64,000 bases of DNA from Acidimicrobiales bacterium (GCA_029577135.1 JARQPW010000007.1:1-64000); one strand, 5' to 3'. Positions 7,525-17,917 are shown, counted from the stretch's first letter. Notes: a model not told the origin generated them from the letters alone. Numbers and translations are program-made.

Positions 7525-9635
7525 GGTGCGGATTCTCCGTCGGAGGTGATCCGCAGGCAGCCGTCGGCCTGGAGCACGGCCTGGTGGCCGCTTGCCACCC
7601 ACGTGGTGGTCTGTGGTTCGACGATGGCGGCCGGTCCGGCCACGCGGTCGCCGGCCCGGAGGTCGTCCCGCTCGACGATGGTCGCCTCGACGAAGGCGCC
7701 GGTCGCCGTGTCGTGGATGGGCCGTGTTCGGACGGTGTCCACCTCCCGTTGGGCGGTGACCCGCTCGATGCGCTCGACCTCGGGTCGGGGCGTGGCGACC
7801 TTCACGGCCCAACTGACGGCCTCGATCGCCAGCCCCTCGATGGGGCGGCCGAAGAATTCGCCGTAGGCCGCCTCGAAGCGCCTCGAGAGGTCCTCGGGTC
7901 CGAAGTCGTCGAAGAGGCCCTCGTCGAGCGCCACGGGGATCTCCCAGCCCTGGCCGGCGTAGCGCATGTAGGCCCAGCGCTCGACCTCGAGCGGCTCGTC
8001 GTACTGGCCGGACTGCTCCCCGAGTGCCTGGCGGACGAACGAGCCCGCCTCGTCCTCGAGGTCGACGAGGAGGCGTTTCGCCTCTTCGTGGTCAAAGCCG
8101 TGCATCGGCGCGTAGTGGCTGCGGACCGCTTCGTAGGCGAACGGGGCTCGGAGGAAGCCGATGGCCGATCCGACGCCGGCGCCGGGCGGGACGAGGATGG
8201 CTTCGATGTCGAGCTTGTCGCAGAGCCGGCTGGCGTGGAGGGGCGCGCCGCCGCCGAAGGCGATCATGGTGAAGCGGGACACGTCCTTGCCACTCTCGAC
8301 GGCGTGGACCCGGGCGGCGTTGGCCATGTTCTCGTCGACGACCTCGGTGACGCCGATCGCCGCCTCCGTGGCGTCGACGCCGAGGTGTGTTCCGACGCCG
8401 CCGGCAAGGGCCGTGTCGGCGGCCTCGGGCGACAGGTCGATGTCCGAGGCGCCGAAGGTGTCGGGGGAGAGGCGCCCGAGGGCCAGGTTGGCGTCGGTGA
8501 CCGTCGGGTTCGTGCCGCCCAACTGGTAGGAGGCGGGGCCGGGCTTCGAGCCGGCGCTGAGCGGACCGACCCGGATCTGGCCGAGGGGGTCGACGGAGGC
8601 GATCGAGCCGCCGCCGGCTCCGATCTCGATCATCTCGATCACCGGGATGGCGATCGGCATGCCGCTGCCCTTGGTGAAGCGGTGCGTGCGGGCCACCTCG
8701 AAGGTCTTGGCGGTGCGGGGTGCCTGGCCCTCGATCAGGCAGATCTTGGCCGTGGTGCCGCCCATGTCGTAGGAGAGGACGGCGTCCAGCCCGTGGCGGT
8801 CGGCCAGGTCGGCGGCGAAGATGGCGCCCCCGGCGGGGCCGGACTCGACGAGGCGCACCGGGAAGCGTGCAGCGCTCTCGACGCCCATCAGGCCGCCTCC
8901 GGAGTGGATCAGGTAGACGGGGCACGATGCGCCGGCGGCATGTAGCTGTTCCTCGAGGCGGTGCAGGTAGCCGGCCATGAGCGGCTGGAGGTAGGCGTTG
9001 GCGCAGACGGTGTTGAAGCGCTCGAACTCACGCATCTGTGGCGCCACCTCGGACGAGATCGAGATGGATGCATGGGGCAGGTGCTCGGTGAGCACCTCGC
9101 GGAGGCGGCGCTCGTGGTCCCCGTTGCGGTAGGCGTGCATGAAGCCCACGGCGACCGCCTCGTAGGGGCCGCCTCCGGGGTCCTGGGAGTTCTCGGCCAG
9201 GTGGCGGGCGAGGGCCTGCGCCTCGGCCTCGTCGAAGGGGAGGAGCACCGTGCCGTCGGCGCCGATCCGCTCTGCGAGGACGTGGCGGTCACGTCGCTGG
9301 ATGAGAGGAGTGGGCAGGACCAGGTTCAGGTCGTACTGCTCGAAGCGGCTCTCGGTGCGCATCTCGACGACGTCGCGGAAGCCGGCGGTGGTGATGAAGG
9401 CCGTCCGTGCGCCCGTGCGGTTGATGAGGGCGTTGGTGGCGAGCGTCGTGCCGTGGATGAAGGTGGTGAGGTCGGCGAGGTCGGCACCGGCCTCCTCGAC
9501 CACCTCTCTGACCCCCTCGAGGGCGCCGCGTTCGGGGGCGTCGTAGGTGGTGAGCACCTTGGTCGAGAACATCCCGTGGGAGTTCTCGAGGACGATGTCG
9601 GTGAACGTGCCGCCGATGTCGGCGCCGATGCGCAT
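7521..9635 (-). CDS. hyuA: Hydantoinase A/oxoprolinase family subunit
   Basis: A 704-aa actin-fold ATPase subunit. It starts MRIGADIGGTFTDIV, the phosphate-1 loop of the HyuA family, and contains a second nucleotide-binding block SYDMGGTTAKICLIEG in the centre and FGGGAPLHA near residue 465. With HyuB it probably hydrolyses a cyclic amide (hydantoin or oxoproline type) with ATP. It heads the minus-strand unit hyuA-hyuB-FAD oxidoreductase; the SDR upstream at 9660-10466 is close enough to be co-transcribed. Confidence 0.91.
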   Translation of the reverse strand: MRIGADIGGTFTDIVLENSHGMFSTKVLTTYDAPERGALEGVREVVEEAGADLADLTTFIHGTTLATNALINRTGARTAFITTAGFRDVVEMRTESRFEQYDLNLVLPTPLIQRRDRHVLAERIGADGTVLLPFDEAEAQALARHLAENSQDPGGGPYEAVAVGFMHAYRNGDHERRLREVLTEHLPHASISISSEVAPQMREFERFNTVCANAYLQPLMAGYLHRLEEQLHAAGASCPVYLIHSGGGLMGVESAARFPVRLVESGPAGGAIFAADLADRHGLDAVLSYDMGGTTAKICLIEGQAPRTAKTFEVARTHRFTKGSGMPIAIPVIEMIEIGAGGGSIASVDPLGQIRVGPLSAGSKPGPASYQLGGTNPTVTDANLALGRLSPDTFGASDIDLSPEAADTALAGGVGTHLGVDATEAAIGVTEVVDENMANAARVHAVESGKDVSRFTMIAFGGGAPLHASRLCDKLDIEAILVPPGAGVGSAIGFLRAPFAYEAVRSHYAPMHGFDHEEAKRLLVDLEDEAGSFVRQALGEQSGQYDEPLEVERWAYMRYAGQGWEIPVALDEGLFDDFGPEDLSRRFEAAYGEFFGRPIEGLAIEAVSWAVKVATPRPEVERIERVTAQREVDTVRTRPIHDTATGAFVEATIVERDDLRAGDRVAGPAAIVEPQTTTWVASGHQAVLQADGCLRITSDGESAP

Positions 9636-9659
9636 GGTCGGACGGTCCAGCGGGTCTGA

Positions 9660-10466
9660 CTAGTCCAACGAGTCCAGGGACGGAAAGTCGCTGGGTGGCA
9701 TGATGTCGACCGTGGCGGAGCGCTGCTGGGCGAGCATGCCGCCGTCGACCGTCAGGGTGACGCCGGTGACGTAGCAGGCGTCGTCCGAGGCGAGGAAGAC
9801 GGCGGGGCCGGCCAGGTCGTCGGGGTCTCCGGGACGGCCGAGGGGGATGTTCTCGCCGCGGAGCCGGCGGGCCTCCTCGTCCATGCCCTCGCAGTCGATC
9901 GAGCCGGGGACGAGGGCGCAGACCCGGATGCCGTAGGGGCCGAGGTCGAGCGCCATGGCCCGCGTGAGGGCCTCGATGCCCCCCTTGGAGGCGTCGTAGG
10001 CGGCGAAGGCCCGGTGGGCACGGGTGGCGCCGCCGGAGGACATGTGGAGGATCACGCCGTGGCCGTTCTCGGCCATGATGCGGGCCGCCCGGTGCGAGGT
10101 GAGGAAGTGGCCGGTGAGGTTCACGTCGATGATCCGCCGCCACCAGGCCTCGTCGGCCTCGAGGAAGTGGAGCATCGGGGAGACGAGGCCGGCGTTGTTG
10201 ACGAGCACGTCGACGGTCCCGTGGGCGTCGAGGACGGCGTCGAACATGGCATCGACCTGGGCGCTGTCGGCGACGTCGGCGACGGCTGCCATCGCCGTGC
10301 CGCCCGAGGCGTTGATGGCGGTTGCCGCCTCGTCGGCGGTAGCGGCATCGATGTCGTTGACGACGACCGTGGCGCCGGCGCCGGCAAATCGCTCGGCGAT
10401 CGCACGGCCGATGCCCCGGCCCGCCCCGGTCACGATGACAATGCGGCCCTCGAAAGATGCGCTCAT
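9660..10466 (-). CDS. Short-chain dehydrogenase/reductase
   Basis: A 268-aa classical SDR. It has the cofactor motif TGAGRGIG near the N-terminus, VNNAG in the middle, the active-site Ser in MSSGG and a YDASKGG catalytic Tyr/Lys. The ATG at 10466 is preferred, with AGGGG just upstream; a GTG at 10502 would add 12 residues before the Rossmann fold. A cytoplasmic NAD(P)-dependent alcohol/ketone oxidoreductase, probably acting with the hyu genes downstream; substrate unknown. Confidence 0.88.
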   Translation of the reverse strand: MSASFEGRIVIVTGAGRGIGRAIAERFAGAGATVVVNDIDAATADEAATAINASGGTAMAAVADVADSAQVDAMFDAVLDAHGTVDVLVNNAGLVSPMLHFLEADEAWWRRIIDVNLTGHFLTSHRAARIMAENGHGVILHMSSGGATRAHRAFAAYDASKGGIEALTRAMALDLGPYGIRVCALVPGSIDCEGMDEEARRLRGENIPLGRPGDPDDLAGPAVFLASDDACYVTGVTLTVDGGMLAQQRSATVDIMPPSDFPSLDSLD

Positions 10467-10603
10467 GGATTGCCCCTGGTTGGTTGTGGTCGGTTCCGGC
10501 ACCCGAGTGCCGTGGGTCGCGCAGGTTATCCGTCGACGAGGTGGGGGTCGGCATCTGCGGGCACGGTCTGGCAGGTGGGTGCCGGGTGTGGCAGCGTTTC
10601 GCC

Positions 10604-11032
10604 ATGGGAGATCCAGAGTTCCGAACGTTCACCGGCCGCTGCGACTGCGGGGGCGTGCGGTACCGAATCGACGGTCCGGTCCGCAACATCGTCGAGTGCC
10701 ACTGCGAGCCCTGTCGGAGAATCTCCGGCCACCACCTGGCGGCGACTGCGGTCGCCAACGGACACCTCCGCCTCGAGGCCGAAGAGACTCTGGCGTGGTA
10801 CCAGCGGACGCCGACGGTCCGCTACGGGTTCTGCTCGGTGTGCAGTTCGACCCTCTTCTGGCGGGCCGACGACAAGGCCGGGCGGACGTCGGTCTTCGCC
10901 GGCACCCTCGACGGCCCCACCGGCCTGACGGCGACCATGGCGATCTGCGCATCGGATGCCGGCGACTACTACCGCATCGACCCCGACCTCGACGTGCGGG
11001 CTGGTGATCGACCGCTGGAAATTCCGTACTGA
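10604..11032 (+). CDS. GFA/CENP-V domain zinc protein
   Basis: A 142-aa protein of the glutathione-dependent-formaldehyde-activating (GFA, Mss4-like) fold. Zinc-ligand cysteines lie at residues 13 and 15 (CDCGG), 32, 34 and 37 (CHCEPC), and 77 and 80 (CSVC), matching the two-site GFA pattern. The ATG at 10604 is chosen because the fold begins immediately after it. Most family members have no proven substrate; formaldehyde-glutathione activity should not be assumed in an actinobacterium lacking glutathione. It is transcribed divergently from the SDR. Confidence 0.86.
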   Translation: MGDPEFRTFTGRCDCGGVRYRIDGPVRNIVECHCEPCRRISGHHLAATAVANGHLRLEAEETLAWYQRTPTVRYGFCSVCSSTLFWRADDKAGRTSVFAGTLDGPTGLTATMAICASDAGDYYRIDPDLDVRAGDRPLEIPY

Positions 11033-11080
11033 TCGCTGCTCCGGCACGCCTTTGGCGGGCAGGCGTGCGATGCTGGCCCG

Positions 11081-12103
11081 ATGCGAACAGACAGCCACGA
11101 GGAGCGCATCGGCGTCTTTCTCGACTACGAGAACCTCGCCATCGGCGCCCGCGAGAGCCTGGGCCTGAAGCGCTTCGATTTCGGGCCGATCGCCCGTGCC
11201 ATGGCCGAGCGGGGCCGGGTGGTCTACCGCCGGGCCTATGCCGACTGGTCGGGCTTCGACGAGGACCGGCGCCACCTCGCCCGCCACCAGGTCGAGCTCA
11301 TCGAGATCCCGCAGCGCATGGGGACCAGCCGCAAGAACGCCGCCGACATCAAGATGGTGGTCGACGCACTGGAGTTGGCCTTCGAGCGGTCCTTCGTCAC
11401 GACCATCGTGATCTGCACCGGCGACAGCGACTTCACTCCGCTGGTGCAGAAGTTGCGGGAGTTGGACCGGCGGGTGATCGGCATCGGGGTGCGCGATTCC
11501 ACGTCGAAGCTGCTGCCGCCGGCCTGCGACGAGTTCCTCTTCTACGACAACCTCGAGGGCGTCGAGGCGGTGCGGGAGGCCCCCGAGAGGGCAGGTGGCG
11601 ACGTGGGCGACGACGACAACGGACCGGTGCCGGTGGCCAGCCTCGACGAACTCGTGATCTCGACGCTGGCCGGTATGCAGGGTTCGGGCGAGGACGTGCG
11701 GGCCTCGACCCTCAAGCGGGCCATCCAGCGCATCGATCCCACGTTCTCCGAGGCCGACCACGGGTTCCGGGGCTTCACCGAACTGCTGCGCCACCTCGCC
11801 GAACGGCAGGTGGTCGAGTTGTCGGGCACGAAGCGCGACCCCGACGTCGACCTGGTGACCGGTGGCGGGCCGTCGAAGGCGGCCTTCGACCTGCTGGTCG
11901 CCGTCGTGGGCGATGCCGGGAAGAAGGGCACCGCCATGTCGGGGCTCAAGACCGAGTTGCGCCGTCGCAACCCCGACTTCAGCGAGCGGGCCATCGGCTA
12001 CGGCGGGTTCCTGCAGTTCTGCAAGGCCGCTGCGACCAGGGACCTCGTGGCGATGGCCTGGGACGACAAGCGCGGCGACTACCTGCTGTCTCCCTCCGCC
12101 TGA
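11081..12103 (+). CDS. NYN-domain nuclease with two OST-HTH/LOTUS domains
   Basis: A 340-aa cytoplasmic protein. Residues 10-157 form a NYN (PIN-like) ribonuclease domain with the expected acidic metal residues: FLDYEN (D15, N18), AADIKM (D89) and GDSDF (D115, D117). Two similar C-terminal units at about 187-250 and 265-338 look like OST-HTH/LOTUS winged-helix RNA-binding modules. The domain order resembles LabA/MARF1-type proteins. An RNA-processing or RNA-surveillance role is inferred; no target is visible. It is followed by two membrane/flavin genes on the same strand. Confidence 0.87.
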   Translation: MRTDSHEERIGVFLDYENLAIGARESLGLKRFDFGPIARAMAERGRVVYRRAYADWSGFDEDRRHLARHQVELIEIPQRMGTSRKNAADIKMVVDALELAFERSFVTTIVICTGDSDFTPLVQKLRELDRRVIGIGVRDSTSKLLPPACDEFLFYDNLEGVEAVREAPERAGGDVGDDDNGPVPVASLDELVISTLAGMQGSGEDVRASTLKRAIQRIDPTFSEADHGFRGFTELLRHLAERQVVELSGTKRDPDVDLVTGGGPSKAAFDLLVAVVGDAGKKGTAMSGLKTELRRRNPDFSERAIGYGGFLQFCKAAATRDLVAMAWDDKRGDYLLSPSA

Positions 12104-12124
12104 GCGACCCGGATCCTGGCGCCG

Positions 12125-12790
12125 ATGAGCGGGCGGAGTGAACTGGGGCGCAAGCCGGACCGTTCCGTCGCCGGCACCGCCGAGCGTGATGCGGTGCTCG
12201 ACGAGGCGCTGATCGCCCACGTCGGGCTCATCGCCGGGGACGGAGGAGGGGGCGACGGCGCCCATCCGGTTGTCATTCCGATGCTCTGTGCACGCCTCGG
12301 CGACCGCCTGCTGCTGCACGGCTCGCCGGCCAGTCGGCTGTTGCGCACGGCGAAGGCCGGGGTCGAGGTGTGCGTGACCGTCACCCTGCTGGACGGCCTG
12401 GTTCTGGCCCGGTCCGCCTTCCACCACTCGATGAACTACCGCTCGGTCGTGGTGTTCGGCACCGCCACCGAGGTCACCGACCACGACGGGAAGGTGGCGG
12501 CGCTGGACCGGCTCACCGACCACATCGTGCCGGGCCGCATGGAGGCGCTCCGGCCGCACACCGATACGGAGGTGCGGGGCACGACGGTGCTGTCCCTGCC
12601 GCTCGTCGAGTGGTCGATGAAGGTGCGGTCCGGACCGCCGATCGACGACGACGAGGACATGGATGCACCGGCCTGGGCCGGTGTGCTGCCGATCGGGGTG
12701 GCGGTCGCCGAGCCGCTGCCCGACCCGCTGATGCCGGAGCGGCAGGTGCCACCGCATGTGGCCGACTGGAGCCGGGGGAAGCAGGGTTGA
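12125..12790 (+). CDS. Pyridoxamine 5'-phosphate oxidase-like flavin/nucleotide-binding protein
   Basis: A 221-aa protein resembling the split-barrel Pyridox_ox_2/NimA-like family. It shows the HVGLIAG and HPVVIPM strands, LLLHGSPASRLLR and the core ARSAFHHSMNYRSVVVFG block that contacts FMN in relatives. A general FMN- or F420-dependent reductase/binding role is likely; no specific substrate is visible. The start ATG at 12125 lies 22 nt after the NYN gene, so co-transcription is likely. Confidence 0.82.
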   Translation: MSGRSELGRKPDRSVAGTAERDAVLDEALIAHVGLIAGDGGGGDGAHPVVIPMLCARLGDRLLLHGSPASRLLRTAKAGVEVCVTVTLLDGLVLARSAFHHSMNYRSVVVFGTATEVTDHDGKVAALDRLTDHIVPGRMEALRPHTDTEVRGTTVLSLPLVEWSMKVRSGPPIDDDEDMDAPAWAGVLPIGVAVAEPLPDPLMPERQVPPHVADWSRGKQG

Positions 12791-12792
12791 CC

Positions 12793-13812
12793 ATGGCTGC
12801 GCCGGTCGGACGGTCCGAGCGCATTGTCGCCATCGACGTACTGCGGGGGTTCGCCCTGTTGGGGATCCTCGTCGCCAACATCACCCTGTTCGACGTCGAT
12901 GGCTTCGACGCGGTCGAACAGTCCTTTGACGAACTCGTGATCGGTCCGGCGGGAGCGCCGTTCATGGTCTTGCTGCTCGTTTTCGTGCTCAACAAGATGA
13001 TGGCGGTGTTCTCGATGCTGTTCGGGGCGGGGGTGCTGCTGGTGACGGAGCGCATCGAGGCCCGTGGCGTGTCGCCCCTGGGCGTGCACTACGTCCGCAA
13101 CGTGCTCCTGGCGGGCATCGGCCTGGCGCACAGTGCCCTCTGGTTCGGCGACGTTCTGCTGATCTACGGCGTGAGCGCCCTGTTGCTGTATCCGCTGCGG
13201 CGCCTTTCGGCCCGGGCGCTTCTGGTCGCCGGCGCCGCCGTGTGGCTCTTCGCGGCTTACGTGGCCGATCCGGTGGCCGAATACGTGGTGCGGGCGCCGG
13301 CGATGATGCTGGTCGGCATGGGTCTCTACCGTCTGGGCGTCATCAACGCCGGGAGGGACGCCGCCTGGTACCGGATGGCGATGATTCGGTCGTTCGTCGT
13401 GGGACTGCCGCTGTGCTCGGTGGCGTGGGTGTTCGTGGAGGAGCAGGAAGACCTGGCCCTGCTCCTCAACAACCTGGGTGTGCCGTTCATGGCTCTGGGG
13501 TACGTGTGCCTCGTGATGTGGGCCTGCGCCGAGGGGTGGCTGCCGCGCCTGCAGGCCCGGCTGGCGGCGGTCGGACAGATGGCGCTCACCAACTACCTGA
13601 TGCAGACGGTGCTTGGAATGCTGGTCATCGGGGTGCTCAACGAGGCGCGGGGCCGGCGGGTCACGGCGTTCTGGATGATGCTCGCCATGTTCGCCATCTG
13701 GGCGCTGCAACTGGCGTGGTCGGCGTCGTGGTTGCGGGCCTTCCGGTTTGGTCCGGCGGAGTGGGCGTGGCGCAGTGCCACCTACCGGAGGGTGCAGCGC
13801 TTCCGGGCCTGA
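12793..13812 (+). CDS. DUF418 (YeiB-like) integral membrane protein
   Basis: A 339-aa polytopic membrane protein. The start RIVAIDVLRGFALLGILVAN is the hallmark of DUF418/acyltransferase-like membrane proteins, followed by about eight to ten hydrophobic helices and a C-terminal FGPAEWAWRSATY segment typical of DUF418. The ATG at 12793 follows the preceding stop by 2 nt, so translation is probably coupled. The biochemical function of the family is not established. Confidence 0.85.
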   Translation: MAAPVGRSERIVAIDVLRGFALLGILVANITLFDVDGFDAVEQSFDELVIGPAGAPFMVLLLVFVLNKMMAVFSMLFGAGVLLVTERIEARGVSPLGVHYVRNVLLAGIGLAHSALWFGDVLLIYGVSALLLYPLRRLSARALLVAGAAVWLFAAYVADPVAEYVVRAPAMMLVGMGLYRLGVINAGRDAAWYRMAMIRSFVVGLPLCSVAWVFVEEQEDLALLLNNLGVPFMALGYVCLVMWACAEGWLPRLQARLAAVGQMALTNYLMQTVLGMLVIGVLNEARGRRVTAFWMMLAMFAIWALQLAWSASWLRAFRFGPAEWAWRSATYRRVQRFRA

Positions 13813-13821
13813 ACCCGTCCT

Positions 13822-14850
<1,029 letters not shown>

Positions 14851-14888
14851 CGCGGGAACGCTACCGGCGCGTCGTTCCACCGACGAGA

Positions 14889-16073
14889 TCAGGACTGTGT
14901 GCTGAAGGGCAGCGACAGGTGTCGACGCACGTAGTTGCCGGTGGCGTATTCGCCGGCGGCGGCGTCGACGCTGAAGTCGGGGCAGCGGGCGAGCAGTTCC
15001 TCGAGGGCGATGCGGGCCTGGAGGCGGGCGGCGGCGGCGCCGAGGCAGTGGTGGGCGCCGTAGCCGAAGGTCAGGTGTCGGGCGATGTCGCGGTCGACGT
15101 CGAGGGCCTCTGCGGTGGGGCCGAACTCACGCTCGTCGCGGTTGGCGGCGCCGTAGCCGAGGAGAACCTTGTCGCCGGCCGGGACCACCGTGCCTCCCAC
15201 CTCGACGTCCCGGGTGGCGGTGCGCGCCAGTCCCTGCACGGGTGATGTGAGCCGCAGGAACTCCTCGACGGCGCCGGGAAGCAGTCCGGGGTCGTCGAGG
15301 AGGCGTCGGCGTTCGTCGCGGTGCTCGGTGAGGAGGACGGCCGAACCGCCCAGGAGGCCGGTGGTGGTGTCGTTGCCGCCGGTGACCATCGTGAAGGCGA
15401 AGCCGAGGACCCAGAGGATCGAGACGTCGTCCTCGCCGAGTTGGACGAGCTGCGAGACCATGTCGTCGCCGGGATCGGTGCGTCGCTTCTCGATGAGCTC
15501 GGAGAAGTAGCCGAGCAGGTCGGCGATGCCCTCCGTGGCGCCGATGTTGCCCTGTGCTGCGGCGGCCACGATCTGCTCGGTCCAGCCGTCGAAGCGGACC
15601 CGGTCCTCGGGCGGCACGCCGAGGTAGTAGGCGACGACGAAGGAGGGGAGCGGCTTGAAGAGGCCGGCGATGAGGTCGCCGCTGCCATCTGAACGGAGTT
15701 GCTCGATGCGCTCGACGGCGAAGGTTCGGATCCCGTCCTCGAGTTCGGTCACCTGGCGGGGCGTGAAGCCCCTGCCCACGAGTCGGCGCATGGTGGTGTG
15801 GTCGGGTGGGTCCATGAAGACGATCGGCGTGGCGTCGCCCATCTGGGTCCCGGGAGAGTCGGAGTCGACGGTGAGGCCGTGGGCGGACGAGAAGGTGTCG
15901 GTGTCGCGGACTGCGGTGAAGACGTCGTCGAAGCGGGAGAGGAACCAGAAGGACCCGGTCGGTCCGCCGGCCTCGACCCGGTGGACGGGATCGTGGTCGC
16001 GCAGCGCCCGGTACATGGGGAACGGGTCGCGCCAGGACTCGCCGGAGCGGAGTTCGAGGGTGGGGGCGCTCAT
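14889..16073 (-). CDS. Cytochrome P450
   Basis: A 394-aa soluble bacterial P450. It shows the I-helix GGNDTT oxygen-activation motif, the K-helix ExxR (EEFLR), and the heme loop FGYGAHHCLGA with the Cys thiolate. The ATG at 16073 overlaps the stop of the TrhA gene (ATGA), so the two are coupled. It resembles class I three-component P450s that need ferredoxin and a reductase, neither of which is adjacent. The substrate is unknown. Confidence 0.93.
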   Translation of the reverse strand: MSAPTLELRSGESWRDPFPMYRALRDHDPVHRVEAGGPTGSFWFLSRFDDVFTAVRDTDTFSSAHGLTVDSDSPGTQMGDATPIVFMDPPDHTTMRRLVGRGFTPRQVTELEDGIRTFAVERIEQLRSDGSGDLIAGLFKPLPSFVVAYYLGVPPEDRVRFDGWTEQIVAAAAQGNIGATEGIADLLGYFSELIEKRRTDPGDDMVSQLVQLGEDDVSILWVLGFAFTMVTGGNDTTTGLLGGSAVLLTEHRDERRRLLDDPGLLPGAVEEFLRLTSPVQGLARTATRDVEVGGTVVPAGDKVLLGYGAANRDEREFGPTAEALDVDRDIARHLTFGYGAHHCLGAAAARLQARIALEELLARCPDFSVDAAAGEYATGNYVRRHLSLPFSTQS

Positions 16074-16738
16074 GACGCCTTGGGGAGCACGAAGAAGGCG
16101 AAGGCGACGTAGTGGAGGGCGGCAGCGGCGATCGTGAGGGAATGGAAGACCTCGTGGAAGCCGAACGTGGCTGGCCACGGGTCAGGGCGCCGGAGGATGA
16201 ACACGACGGCGCCTGCGGTGTAGAGGAGGCCACCGATGAGGAGGAGCACGAAGCCGGCCACGCCGAGGTGGTGCCATGCGTCGGCGACCACTGGCAGCAG
16301 GCTCCAGCCGACGATGAGGTAGGGAACGGTGACGACGGGTGTCGGGGCGTCGGTGAAACGGAGGCGGAGCCAGATGCCGATGAGCGCGCCGCCCCAGACG
16401 AGGCACAGGACGAGTCGGGCCGCCCATGGCGAGAGGGCGAACACGGCGACCGGCGTGTAGGTGGCGGCGATGGCGACGAAGATCGTTGCGTGGTCGAGGC
16501 GCTGCATCACGCGCTGGCCGCGGCGACCCCAGTTGATCCGGTGGTAGAGGGCCGACACGCCGAAGAGGGCGACGATCGACAGGCAGTAGAGGGCGGTCAC
16601 GAAGCGCGGAATGATTCCCGGCGCTCGGACCAGCATGATCGGAGCGAGCGTCAGCGATGCGATGAACGCGGCCCGGTGGGCGACGCCTCGGAACAGGGGC
16701 TTGGCGGCGGCGGGTCCAGGCCATCGAACGATCGGCAC
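16070..16738 (-). CDS. TrhA/hemolysin III (PAQR) family membrane protein
   Basis: A 222-aa protein with about seven membrane helices. The conserved PAQR/hemolysin III metal-site motifs are present: SALYHR, LDHATIF and GFHEVFHSLT, with another His in ALHYV. Relatives are implicated in membrane-fluidity regulation; hemolysis is not a proven role for most. It is the first gene of a two-gene unit with the P450. Confidence 0.9.
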   Translation of the reverse strand: MPIVRWPGPAAAKPLFRGVAHRAAFIASLTLAPIMLVRAPGIIPRFVTALYCLSIVALFGVSALYHRINWGRRGQRVMQRLDHATIFVAIAATYTPVAVFALSPWAARLVLCLVWGGALIGIWLRLRFTDAPTPVVTVPYLIVGWSLLPVVADAWHHLGVAGFVLLLIGGLLYTAGAVVFILRRPDPWPATFGFHEVFHSLTIAAAALHYVAFAFFVLPKAS

Positions 16739-16801
16739 CGGAGCACCCTACGGGGAGGTAGGTGTCGACGCTGGTCCGTGGGTTGGGTACGGTCAGACTG
16801 T

Positions 16802-17908
16802 ATGGAAGGGGACCGCCTGTTCGGGCTCGTCGAGGAGTACGCCGCGTTCGGCGACCACCGCACGGGGTCTGACGCCGACCATGCGACGACCGTCTGGGTG
16901 GCCCAGGAGCTCGCCGACCGGGGGCTCACCGTCGAGGTGGCCACCTACGGATTCGACCGCTGGCAGGTTCATGGCGAGGTCACCATCGACGACGAGCCGG
17001 TCGAGCATCTGGCGCTCCATGGAGAGTGGGAGGGTCTGGTGCCCGAGGGCCCGGTGCTCGCCACCGGTTACTCGGTGGGCTTCGGCGGCGAGCAGTCGTT
17101 CGAGGCCGTGGCCGGGGCGGCGCAGTCGTCGGGCTACACCTCGGCGGTCCTGGCGACGGAGCATCCCCACGGGTCCCTGGTGGGGGTCAACCGGGCACCG
17201 GGCGAGGAGACGGGATTTCCGATCGTGCTGGTCCCGGGACGCGAGGCCGGTCGGTTGGACGCAGTGGAGGGCAGGCGGATCCGGGTCGACCTGACCGCCG
17301 AGACCGGGCCGGGCACCACGGCGAACGTGGTTGCAGCCAACGCCGTCGAGGGGCGGCCGCTGCTGCTCACCACACCGATGACCGGGTGGTTCGGGTGCGC
17401 CGGTGAGCGGGGCACGGGGCTGGCCGTGCTCCTCGACCTGGTCGAGCGTCTCGCCGACCGGCCGTTGATGGTGTTGTCCACTGCGGGCCACGAACTGCAG
17501 TACGACGGTGTGAAGCGCTGGGTGGCCGACCGCCGGCTGGACGCCACGGCGATCGTGCACGTGGGCGCAGCGGCGGCCTCCGAGGCGCCGGAGGACGCCG
17601 GGAGGCGGGCGCTGGCCTCGAACCGGGTGGCGTTCTGCGGCGGCTCTACGGCCACCGCGGCGGTGGGTGAGGCGCTGGCGCCGGGTGCGTGGTCGTTCGT
17701 GCCGGAGCCGGAGCCGGATGCCTGGTTGGGGGAGGGCGAGGTGTGGTCGGAGCTCGACCTGCCGCTGCTGTCGGTGACGGGCGCCGGTCCGTGGTTCCAC
17801 ACGCCAGAGGACACGCCGTCCAACTCGACCTCGCCCGATTCGTTGGCGGTGTGCGCCGCAGCCTTGGGAGAAGCCGTCGAAGCATTCGACACGGCCGCCA
17901 GGGGCTGA
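16802..17908 (+). CDS. M28-like (aminopeptidase-fold) protein lacking the usual metal ligands
   Basis: A 368-aa protein organised like an M28 peptidase, with an inserted PA-like domain (about 75-150) and a C-terminal HTPEDT motif near residue 333. The expected metal-binding HxD strand is instead LLTTPMTGW (about 186-194), the DN-type bridging Asp position reads GERGTG, and the EE of the catalytic strand reads AGHELQ. Only the final His appears kept. It may be a non-catalytic relative or use an altered site. No signal peptide is seen. Ten nt precede the GMC oxidoreductase start, so the two are probably co-transcribed. Confidence 0.65.
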   Translation: MEGDRLFGLVEEYAAFGDHRTGSDADHATTVWVAQELADRGLTVEVATYGFDRWQVHGEVTIDDEPVEHLALHGEWEGLVPEGPVLATGYSVGFGGEQSFEAVAGAAQSSGYTSAVLATEHPHGSLVGVNRAPGEETGFPIVLVPGREAGRLDAVEGRRIRVDLTAETGPGTTANVVAANAVEGRPLLLTTPMTGWFGCAGERGTGLAVLLDLVERLADRPLMVLSTAGHELQYDGVKRWVADRRLDATAIVHVGAAAASEAPEDAGRRALASNRVAFCGGSTATAAVGEALAPGAWSFVPEPEPDAWLGEGEVWSELDLPLLSVTGAGPWFHTPEDTPSNSTSPDSLAVCAAALGEAVEAFDTAARG

Positions 17909-17917
17909 CGTCGGCTC

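Noticed and set aside
7525-7812. Upstream extension of hyuB into hyuA
   Set aside because: HyuB homology begins at the ATG at 7524, which overlaps the hyuA stop; the extra residues are shadow sequence.
10526-12757. 743-aa minus-strand frame opposite the GFA, NYN and flavin-binding genes
   Set aside because: Shadow of three plus-strand genes; His/Arg/Gln-rich and without recognisable domains.
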